Assembly: GCA_012719085.1 (NCBI GenBank)
Contig: JAAYBA010000369.1
Coordinates: forward strand, 1-34,488
Direction of reading: 5' to 3'
Length of the DNA stretch: 34,488 nt
DNA from: Planctomycetota bacterium
Lineage (GTDB): Bacteria; Planctomycetota; Phycisphaerae; Sedimentisphaerales; Anaerobacaceae
Shown: piece by piece, positions 1-11,210 of the stretch
How positions within the stretch are numbered: position 1 is the stretch's first letter
How the letters are laid out: each line of letters starts with the position of its first letter
The notes under the pieces: generated by a model
Databases searched by the model: none
What the model saw: the letters and a program-made list of their open reading frames with translations, nothing else
Told to the model about the DNA's origin: nothing
Position numbers and translations under genes: made by a program

Positions 1-155
1 CGTGGCTTCGCCGTCGTTCAGGACCCGGGCCACGGAAACGGCGGCATACGGCAGAGAAGGATCGCGCCACGTCTGGAGCGTGCCGACCAGACTCGAAAAC
101 GCCCGCCGCAACGAGAACCCCTCGCGCCGCCGTCACCGCCGTAGAGGCAGATCGC

Positions 156-3100
156 TCAGGCTTGCGGCCAGGGGTAGGTGTCGGCCTTGACGACCTCGTA
201 GTTGCCGTCCAGCTCCGGCTGCATCAGGATCAGCGCCCCGATCCGCCGCACCATCTCCGTGACGTATTCCGCTTCCTCGACCTTCAGGCCCCGACCCAGC
301 AGGGCCTTCTCCCGGTAGCTCAGCCACTTCTTGACCACCTGATACCCGCCGATCCGATACTCCCACACCGCCTTCGGCACATTCGACCAATACGCATGCT
401 CATTCAAGTAGACGTCCAACATTGCATCGCCAAACGCCCGCCGCAGTGTCTCATCGTCCTGGCCCCGGACCTCGACCTTGCCGGCCCCCGGCATGCACAC
501 GCCGCCCTGGCCCGCGTGGCCCCAGCCCACCGTCACGTCCAGATGCCCCGCATGCGGGTCCAACGACCCGCCCCCGACACGACAGATCGCACCGATGTCC
601 CTCAAGCGCGAATCGATCTGGCCCGTCGTGACACCGTCAACCGCCTGTTCGGTGTCGAGCAGCGCGGCGACGCGGCGGCCCAGCGCGGCGGAATCCAGCA
701 GCGCCCGCTTCGTCGCGGGCAGCGGGATGCGCGGCCAGTCCTGGCGGATGCCGTCGGCGTTCTCGTCGAGATAGGCCGGGCTGTAGCCGATGGCCAGCGC
801 GTGCATCCAGACGAGGCCCGCCGTCCCGGCGTCGGCGTCGGGATCGCCGATGCCCAACCCGGCCAGATAGGCCCGCGCCACCGGCGAGAGGTTCGCCGTG
901 ATCGTCGCTTCAGCCGCGTAGTGGCCGAACAGGTCCGCCTGCCCGGCGTGGCCCTTCGGCTTCTCCGGCTCGAGGCGCAGGCGAAGGGCAAAACAGGCAT
1001 TGTCCGGCGTAATGAAGTGATCGTCGCTCAAATCCTTGACGAAGTAGCAGGGCACTCCCTCTGGCGAGGCCGAAGAGCGAAAGCGCGTCATGAAGAAAGC
1101 ATTCCCCTCCCAGCACTGCGCCCAGTAGGCGGGACGCGCTCGATTCCACACTCCCGGAACTGCGGAGTAGTAAGCCCATACCGTGTCATATGGGCGAATT
1201 GCATAGGGAACGATATGGTCTTGCCCGAATAATTCCTGCTGAAGTGCCTTCGCCCGGACCTGTTGCGGCACAATCCCCGAGCGTTCGACTTCTAGCCCAA
1301 AGCCCAGTGACCTATAGCCTTCCCAATCCAACGCCGGGTCGAGATAGGCTTTCATGCGTTTTGCGAGCGCGTCGCGGTCGATGTCCATCAGCGCGCCGCC
1401 GCGTTTTTCCATCAGGCCGTTGGACGGCGGCTTTTGCGCCAGTGCCACCACGGAGGGCCATTGCGGGTAGTCACCCACCAGGGAAGATGGGCGGAAGGAG
1501 TAGCGGTTTTCAGGCGTGGGGGTGGCGGTTTCGTATTTGCGGTCGAGGTGTTTGCGTTCCAGGCTGGCGAGCACATCGCGGCGCTTCGTAACGCCCCAAA
1601 AGTGCTGGAAGCGCACCACCGGCTTCTTTGACCGCTTCTCGTTGCGCACCATCAGACATATCACCGTGCCGACGCGGATGCCGACGGCGGTTTGCTCGGT
1701 GGAAAAGACGCTGGGGTCGGGCTTTCCCTCGGGCGTCAGTTTCCCTGTCTCGCGGCTATCGCCGTTCATGCAATCAATCCATATCTTGTCGAACTCGGCA
1801 AGGAGACGCTGGCGCATGACGACAAAGGAGGGGTCGCCGAGGTACGAGAAGTTGGAGATATACGAAACGATTCCCTTTCCGGTCTTGGCGATGCGTCGTT
1901 CGGCGATACGGAAGAAGCGCACGTAAAGGTCATCGAGATTGAACTTCTTGATGCCCCACCCACCTTTGTCAACGGGCGTTGTCAGGCCCTCTTTGTAGAC
2001 ATCGACAAGGCCTCCTTCTTCGGCCGGACTGGTGCCGGCGAAGGCGTTGTAGGGCGGATTGCCAAGGATGACAATGATGGGCGTTTCCTGCTTGACGTGA
2101 TCGGCCCTGTCGCGTTCCTCGGTCAGTTCCGGGAAGAGCGGCAGTTGCTTCTTCGGCTCGGTCGCCGGTTCCCACCCCGTCAGGGCGTTGGTCAGGTAGA
2201 CGCCGGCGCGTTCGTTGCCGTCGGGGTTCAGGGGGGCATCAAGCTGGCGCAGGAGCAGGCCGAGTTGCAGGTGCGAGATGACGAAGGGGGCCGGGAGGAT
2301 CTCGAAGCCGAAGACGCGCTCCATCGCCGCCTTCTTGAGCCGCTGGGCGGTCAGGGCGCTGCGGCCTTTGTCCTGCAAGGTCTTGTGGATTCGCTTGAGC
2401 GTCTCGACGAGCTAGGCGCCGGTCCCGCAACAGGGGTCGAGGATGACGACCTGCTCGTCGGCCAGACCGTCGGCGATGTTGAGCTCTTCGCGGAGCACGC
2501 GGTCGACGCGCTCGACCTGATATTGCACGATCTCCGGCGGCGTGTACCAGACGCCCAGCTCCTTGCGCAGTTCGGGGTCGTAGGCCTTGAGGAATGGCTC
2601 ATAGAAGTATTGCACCGCGTGCTCGTCCTCGAACCGACTGAAGAAGGCGGCCCGATCCACGCGGTTGAGCACGACGCCGGCGCAGTCGAGGACTTCGTCG
2701 ATGCCGAGCGGCTTGAGCCGCTTGGGCATGGCGATCTGATCGAACAGAGTGGCGATCATCGGCACATGCAGGGTCCAGGCGGTGTCGTGCCAGCGAAATT
2801 TGTACCCTGGGCGGTCGCGGTGCTCGCGGCTCCAGAGCACCCACGAGCTGAACACGCCGTAAAACAGCGTCTGCACCAGCGTCGCCCGGAAGAAGTGCTC
2901 GCCCTTGTCGCCCTCGAACTTCATTCCGAGCGCCTCTTCGAGCGCCTTTTGAGACCCTCCAGCGCGGGCAGGGCGGCCTTTTGCTCGACGCGGAACCGCG
3001 CCTCGCGGGCGTAAGAGGCGAGGAACCACGCCAGGTCCTCCGGCTCCGTCAGGGGTGCGGCGTGCAGCATCACACGCCGCAGGAATTCGGCGAGACGCGG

Positions 3101-3634
3101 GCCGTGTTCGTCGGCTGTCTTGCGCGGATGGGCAAGCATCGCATGGAAGGTGTCCTCGCTTTCGGCCAAACGGAACGATTCGAGCCGCAACGGTTTGCCG
3201 CCATCGTCGCGCCCGATGAGCACGAAGTCACGGTAGTTGGTCACGAGCACCAGGTTGTATCGCTTCCAGTACTTGGAGACCTGGGCGCTTTCGCTGCGGG
3301 CAAACGAGTCGTCGTCCCACGGCTTGCACTCGATCACGCCGCGCGAGGGCAACTGGCCTTCGATCGGCAGTGTGTCCTTGGCCCGCTGGAACTGATCGGC
3401 CGTGAACAGACCGAAATCCGGCGCCCCGGCCCCGGTGTTCTTGAGCTGGCCGACGCAACGCACACGCGGCTTGAGCTTGCTGCCGATCTCGTCCAGGAGC
3501 TTCTGCATCGCACCGTAGTAGGATTCCTCAGCCACGCCGCCGCCGCTGCGCCAGATCTCGCTCAAGTCCTTCAGGTAACTCTCAACCGGGTCCACCGCGA
3601 TCTTCCCTCTCTTCGCCTTCACAAACCGGGCCAC
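156..3634 (-). pseudogene. Type ISP / Type IIG-like restriction-modification protein (N6-adenine DNA methyltransferase with N-terminal PD-(D/E)XK-like domain), disrupted by one frameshift and one in-frame stop
   Basis: Three consecutive minus-strand ORFs (2921..3634, 2412..3029, 156..2378) join into one protein of about 1159 aa if one base is added to the AAAA run at 2947-2950 and the TAG at 2412-2414 is read through. N-terminus has GAPDFGLF...RGVIECKPW (PD-ExK-like). Middle has DPCCGTGA (MTase motif I). Then VILGNPPYNAF (motif IV NPPY). C-terminal part has YAIRPYDTVWAYY...WNRARP, resembling the Type ISP C-terminal domain. Confidence 0.85.
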
Positions 3635-3745
3635 AAACGGCCGCCTATTTTAATATCGGCAGGATTCCCCCCGCAACGCCAAGGAATTGCACGTCCGAAC
3701 CGCTGCGGGAGGCGACTGGCGGGGTGGATGTCGCTATTCCTCCGC

Positions 3746-3761
3746 ATGGGCTGAAGCCCAT
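3746..3761. repeat. Short REP-like palindrome ATGGGCT-GA-AGCCCAT
   Basis: Perfect 7-bp inverted repeat in a non-coding interval. Confidence 0.55.
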
Positions 3762-3891
3762 CCTACGCGCTGGCTGAGACGCCACCGATCACGCGGCAGC
3801 GGGGTTCCGCGTCACCGGCCACGGGCCACGAGGAACGGTCCACGCATCCACGCTCGAATCCAGTCGGGGGACGGCGTCCGCCGGAAACCGG

Positions 3892-3910
3892 TACCTGCGA
3901 ATCGCAGGTA
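3892..3910. repeat. Palindrome TACCTGCGA-A-TCGCAGGTA, copy 1
   Basis: Perfect 9-bp inverted repeat with 1-nt centre, followed by GCGCATCTGG. Confidence 0.85.
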
Positions 3911-4245
3911 GCGCATCTGGCCCGGCCCGGCCAACTCCGACGCCACCGATCGCGCGGCAGCGGGGTTCCGCGTCACGGGCCACGGGCCACGAGGAACGGT
4001 CCACGCATCCACGCATCCCGCGCGACGCAGGCCGCAGGCTGGAGGCCGTAGGCCACGCTTCTACGCTTCACGCTCGATACTTCACCCTTCAAGCTTCACA
4101 CTTCAAGCTTCACACTTCATACCGGCCCCCGCTTCTGCGGGTCCCCGTTGCCGGTTGCCAGTTCTTGGTTCCCCCGCCACGCATCGACTCATCCCGACAT
4201 GACAGGCTGCAGGCCACAGCCCACGGCACCCGCCGCCGGAACCGG

Positions 4246-4264
4246 TACCTGCGAATCGCAGGTA
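4246..4264. repeat. Palindrome TACCTGCGA-A-TCGCAGGTA, copy 2
   Basis: Identical to copy 1, same GCGCATCTGG tail. Confidence 0.85.
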
Positions 4265-4583
4265 GCGCATCTGGCCCGGCTTTGATAGGACCGATCGCGC
4301 CGCGGCGCCGTTCCGCATCACGGGCCACGGGCCGCGCATCCCGCGCGCCGCAGGACGCAGGCTGGAGGCTATGGGCCGCAGGCCACGCTTTTACGCTTCA
4401 CGCTCGATACTTCACCCTTCAACCTTCACCCTTCAAGCTTCACACTTCACACCGGCCCCCGCTTCTGCGGGTCCCCGTTGCCGGTTAGACAGTTGACAGT
4501 TCGTGGTTCCCCCGCCACGCATCGACTCATCCCGACATGACAGGCTGGAGGCCGCAGCCCACGGTGCCTGCTGCCGGAATCGG

Positions 4584-4602
4584 TACCTGCGAATCGCAGG
4601 TA
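4584..4602. repeat. Palindrome TACCTGCGA-A-TCGCAGGTA, copy 3
   Basis: Identical to copies 1 and 2, same GCGCATCTGG tail. Confidence 0.85.
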
Positions 4603-4856
4603 GCGCATCTGGTCCGGCTTTGATAGGACCGATCGCGCCGCGGCGCCGTTCCGCATCACGGGCCACGGGCCACGCATCCCGCGCGACGCAGGACGCAGGC
4701 TGGAGGCTATGGGCCGCAGGCCGCAGGCGGGAGGGGCCCGGCCCGCCGTTCCGCATCCACACTTCACACTTCACGCTGGTCCACCCATCTACGCTTCTAC
4801 GAGCAAAGCCTGCCCCGAGGGGAGCCGAGGGGAGCGATGGGCGACGAGCGATGGCG

Positions 4857-7613
<2,757 letters not shown>

Positions 7614-7761
7614 GGCTGCCACTTTATGCCCGCTGCCACCGCCTGTCAAGCATCCGCCCATCCATCGCGCCATTGAATCGCTGGGGCGTGCGTCCCTTCG
7701 ACAGGCTCAGGGCAAGCTCCCGCCCGACATCGCTTCGTTCGCTTCAATCGCGGCCCGGGGA

Positions 7762-9000
7762 CTACCCGCCTCGGCGCTCTCTGTCCCTTCCGTCGCCGGG
7801 CTGGCTGTCGCGCAGCGAGAACTGACTCTTGATAACATCGAACAGGGGATTGTCCCGACGGACCAGGGGAGGATTCCTGCCGGCCTCTTTGGCCTGCCAG
7901 TAGGCAGCGCCCATGCCTTCGGTGCCCAGTTCGTAGTCGTAGCCGTCCCAGCCGTCCTCGCGGAAGGAATAGAACGCCCAGTGAAGGTCGTGTTCGTTCA
8001 GAATGCTGATCACATCGCGGAAGTATGCGGCGGCGCCGGGATTGCGGCGGTAGCAGCCGAACTCGCCGCAGACCACGCGGTTGATGGGAATCTCGCGTGC
8101 CCCGACCCATGCGAACAACGGCGACAGATGGCGTTCCATCTGTCGTTTGTTCCAGTTGACCTTCTTCTTGGCGTGCGGAATCCTGCCCGGATAGACGTAG
8201 GGTTTTTCCCGGCGGAAGTTCTGATGGTTGGTGAACGCGTAGGGTTCGTACATGTGGAACGCGTAGAGCACCCTGTCGTCGCGGGCCGATGGCCAATAGA
8301 CGAACGCATTGGGCTGGGCGTACCAGCCGGCATCCAGCATGATCGGTGTCTGCGAATCGACCTGGCGAATGGCCGCGATGACGGTCTCATAGAAGGCCGG
8401 CAGATCGTGCGCGGTCCCGCGATGCTTGCGATACCAGGCCTCGTAGCGCGCGACATCGCCATGCTCGGCCAGCCCCGTCTCCATCTCGGGTGTCGGCTCG
8501 TTGAGGATGTTGTAGGCGCAAACGGCCGGGTGGTCCTTCAGTCGCGCCGCCAACTCGCTCCAGAAGGCCGCTGACTGCTGCCAGTAGGCCTTGTCGTTCC
8601 ACAGACGCAAGTCACGGCGGTTGTCGTTGTTCTGTATCCAGCGATTGCCGGGCAGCCCGAGCGGCGCAACTACGACCTTGATATTGTATTTCTGGGCCCA
8701 ATCGAGGACTTCGACGAGCTTCGCCAGATCTTGCTGAACCACCCCCTGGAAGTTGTCCGCATCGCCCATGAGGAAATCACGGCCTTGCCCTTTCCACTTG
8801 TCATAGGCCAGACGGACCCAATCGACGCCGAGAGCGCGTGCCGCAGCGAACCATGCCTCGCTGGGCTCGACGTTGAAGCAATTGGCCCCCTTGCGCTGCG
8901 TGTCCCAGAAGGCCATCTTCTGTGCCGCCGCCGGCAATCCGATGAGGAGCAGCCATGTAGTCACGCCCACAACCAGCCGTCGGGTTGTCCCTGCAACCAT
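7762..9000 (-). CDS. Secreted glycoside hydrolase, GH5/cellulase-like
   Basis: Signal peptide MVAGTTRRLVVGVTTWLLLIGLPAAAQ; RGAN-like KGANCFNV, YNILNEPTPE (acid/base NEP motif), CGEFGCYR (nucleophile E region). Confidence 0.85.
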   Translation of the reverse strand: MVAGTTRRLVVGVTTWLLLIGLPAAAQKMAFWDTQRKGANCFNVEPSEAWFAAARALGVDWVRLAYDKWKGQGRDFLMGDADNFQGVVQQDLAKLVEVLDWAQKYNIKVVVAPLGLPGNRWIQNNDNRRDLRLWNDKAYWQQSAAFWSELAARLKDHPAVCAYNILNEPTPEMETGLAEHGDVARYEAWYRKHRGTAHDLPAFYETVIAAIRQVDSQTPIMLDAGWYAQPNAFVYWPSARDDRVLYAFHMYEPYAFTNHQNFRREKPYVYPGRIPHAKKKVNWNKRQMERHLSPLFAWVGAREIPINRVVCGEFGCYRRNPGAAAYFRDVISILNEHDLHWAFYSFREDGWDGYDYELGTEGMGAAYWQAKEAGRNPPLVRRDNPLFDVIKSQFSLRDSQPGDGRDRERRGG

Positions 9001-9097
9001 AAGTCGCCTCCATGAACGTCTCGTAGGGCGTGCCACGCACACCGATTCCATACCGGGCCATTCGACGTCGTTCGCATTCGGCCGGCCGACCGGGTTG

Positions 9098-10822
9098 TCA
9101 GTGCACGGCCTGGATGGCACCGTTCTCTGCGATGTCGACCTGGGCGCGGAGGGTCTTGGCGGATTGGAAAGCGAATTCCTGCCTGCCGCGAACGATGACC
9201 TTGTTGCGATCGGCAATCAGTTGCACCGGCTGGTCGGGGTTGCGTCGGCGAAGGATATTCGCCAGGAGGAAGGCCCTTTCCAGCCCATCGCCCCGGCCGA
9301 AGTTGGCGACCTCGTCAGGCTGGGCGAGCCGGTTGCCGTCGTAGATCGACTCCGATGGCAGACCGTCGAGCCAGGCGAGGACCTCTTCGACGGCCTTGTC
9401 GACGGCCATGTCGAGCGAGACCGGATTGCGCTCAACGGCGGCCTTGACGAACGGTCGCCAGTCGCAGGTATCCATATCGCGAAAGGCGTAGAAGGCCAGA
9501 TCGACGGTGGGATGGCTGGCCCGCATGGACTGGAGCTGTGCCATGACCTCTTCGCGGCTCTGATCGACCGACAACATGATAGGCTCGATCGTCTTGAAGT
9601 CCTTCTGCCTGCCGGGCAGGCGGGGCCGGATGCGCAGGAAATCGGCCAACAGATCAACCATCTTCTTCGCTTCCGGCACGTTGGGTTCAAGGAAACGCCC
9701 CATCGCCTCGCGGCCGGCCGGCGTCTTGAGGTCTGGTTTTTGCTTCGTGAGGAACTCATCGAGCCGGTCGCAGCGCACGCGCCCGGGAATCTCGCGGCGC
9801 ATAAAGTCCTCGTCAGAAACATCGGCGAGGAGCTTGTCGTGCGTCGCGTCGCCAATCTTGTAGGGGCTGCCGTGTTCATACCGGAAGAGCGTCTCGGCTT
9901 TGAGGAACTGCGGCTGGCCGTGACAGTCGCGACAAATCTGAAAATACTCCTGATACTCCTTGCGACATCGCAGAAAGCTGGCGAAGCTCGTGATCGTCAC
10001 CTCGTCCGACAGATACTCGCCGAGTCGGTTTGCGAAATGATCGTAGGCCTTCGGGTCGATCGTGGCGTCGTCGTAGAAGCAGTGGATGTATCCGCTCGGA
10101 TGCGCGACGATGGTCACCTGCTCGTTGCGCAGGGCCCGCTGGGCCTTGTACGAGATTTCGGTGCCGTTGAACCACATCGTCTTGGTGACGAGCCGGCGGT
10201 TGTTCGTGAGGATGCCGCCCTGCATGTCGATGAAGTTCTGCGAGTGCAGCGGCGTGAGGATCAGGTAGATGTCTTCGAGCGGGACGCCGCAGACAACGAA
10301 AGAGGCGGCCGCATAGAGCGTCGCCAGTGACACGCACTCGCCGGCCGCCTTGCCGTAGCCCGGCCTGAAGCGAAACGCGTCCATCGCCTCGACCGTCTCG
10401 GTCTTCCAGTACGGGATCACGTCGCCGTCGTACTTGTCCAAGCCGAAATGCTTGCGGATATCGACGTCGAAGTAGTACTGGTCGCCCGTGTAGCCGAACA
10501 GGGCGTTGCTGGCGGCGATCTGCTCGGGACGGATCACGTGCCGGAAACGCTCGACCTCGGTTGCCTGTTTGGTCAGGCCCCAGGTCTCCAGGTCGAGGTT
10601 GAAATCGAATTCGTCCATGATGTACTGGCGCATCCGCATCAGCCGGCGGTAGCTCGTCTTGCCGTCCAGCTTGGCGAAGCAATCGACCTGACGCCATTTC
10701 CACAGCAGCGGGCTCATGATGTTGGCCAGCACGAGGCTGTACATCAGTTCCGGAAAGACGAACACCTCCATGTCCGAAAGCGTGATCGCCGATGAATACT
10801 TCTCCAGGTCCTTCGCGTCCAT
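9098..10822 (-). CDS. Conserved hypothetical protein, possibly with a transglutaminase-like core
   Basis: Long ORF with coding-like composition. GKAAGECVSLATLYAAASFVVCGVPLEDIYLILTPLHSQNF has a Cys/His arrangement compatible with a transglutaminase-like fold. Start likely MDAKDLEKYS at 10822. Confidence 0.7.
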   Translation of the reverse strand: MDAKDLEKYSSAITLSDMEVFVFPELMYSLVLANIMSPLLWKWRQVDCFAKLDGKTSYRRLMRMRQYIMDEFDFNLDLETWGLTKQATEVERFRHVIRPEQIAASNALFGYTGDQYYFDVDIRKHFGLDKYDGDVIPYWKTETVEAMDAFRFRPGYGKAAGECVSLATLYAAASFVVCGVPLEDIYLILTPLHSQNFIDMQGGILTNNRRLVTKTMWFNGTEISYKAQRALRNEQVTIVAHPSGYIHCFYDDATIDPKAYDHFANRLGEYLSDEVTITSFASFLRCRKEYQEYFQICRDCHGQPQFLKAETLFRYEHGSPYKIGDATHDKLLADVSDEDFMRREIPGRVRCDRLDEFLTKQKPDLKTPAGREAMGRFLEPNVPEAKKMVDLLADFLRIRPRLPGRQKDFKTIEPIMLSVDQSREEVMAQLQSMRASHPTVDLAFYAFRDMDTCDWRPFVKAAVERNPVSLDMAVDKAVEEVLAWLDGLPSESIYDGNRLAQPDEVANFGRGDGLERAFLLANILRRRNPDQPVQLIADRNKVIVRGRQEFAFQSAKTLRAQVDIAENGAIQAVH

Positions 10823-11047
10823 CCGTTCGATTCCCCAATCCAATGCCACCGTTGCCGCCCCCCCCGCCAAGATACGTCCCGCCCGCCGCCGAAGTTTACC
10901 AGAAATCGCACCCATAGCAACTATAAGAGCATTCAGCACAACAGCAGAGAGGAGCACCGGGCGGCCAAGAATGGAAGTGTCTCAGAGGTGCCCATTCGCA
11001 GACCGAGTTCTACAGATCTTCTCAAGACGGCATACGAACAGCGACCC

Positions 11048-11146
11048 TGTCATTCCGAGCGAAGTCGAGGAATCTGGCCATGAACGGGGACATCCACAGT
11101 CTCTGGCCAGATGCTTCGACTTCGCTCCGCTCCGCTCAGCATGACA
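11048..11146. mobile_element. MITE-like imperfect inverted-repeat element (TGTCATTCCGAGCGAAGTCGAGGAATCTGGCC family)
   Basis: Left TGTCATTCCGAGCGAAGTCGAGGAATCTGGCC; reverse complement of the right end is TGTCATGCTGAGCGGAGCGGAGCGAAGTCGAAGCATCTGGCC. Intergenic. Confidence 0.7.
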
Positions 11147-11210
11147 AGTACGTGAAAGGTGCCTGTCAGGCGAAAAGAGTGACAAGACAGAGAGAGGAAA
11201 GGCGGACGAG

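Larger units (their letters stand above)
3780..4800. repeat. Degenerate heptanucleotide (7-nt phased) repeat array organised as ~340-bp higher-order tandem repeats
   Basis: Landmarks recur: palindrome at 3892, 4246 and 4584; CTTCANN heptad arrays at 4080-4121 and 4410-4451, partial at 4762-4775; ACCGGCCCCCGCTTCTGCGGGTCCCCGTTGCCGGTT at 4121-4156 and 4451-4486. No plausible CDS here. Confidence 0.9.

Noticed and set aside
1-155. Possible gene end on the minus strand (EGFSLRRAFSSLVGTLQTWRDPSLPYAAVSVARVLNDGEAT)
   Set aside because: Protein-like reading frame but truncated by the window edge and with no family match; too short to support.
2412-2950. Programmed frameshift or TAG recoding in the RM gene
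   Set aside because: No classic slippery heptamer plus downstream structure, and no other gene here shows TAG readthrough; two independent lesions fit decay or sequencing error better. Not fully excluded.
1692-3014. 440-aa plus-strand ORF, plus similar long ORFs at 8873..10330, 13505..14533 and 26915..28168
   Set aside because: All are mirror frames of supported minus-strand genes or run across gene boundaries.
3687-4774. Short ORFs on both strands in the repeat interval (e.g. 4103..4339, 4433..4774, 4447..4767) with recurring MRYLRFAGTGF-like peptides
   Set aside because: The shared peptides are translations of the tandem DNA repeat; no RBS, frame shifts between copies, no family resemblance.
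3780-4800. CRISPR array
   Set aside because: Repeats are about 340 bp apart with related, not unique, intervening DNA, and no cas genes are present.
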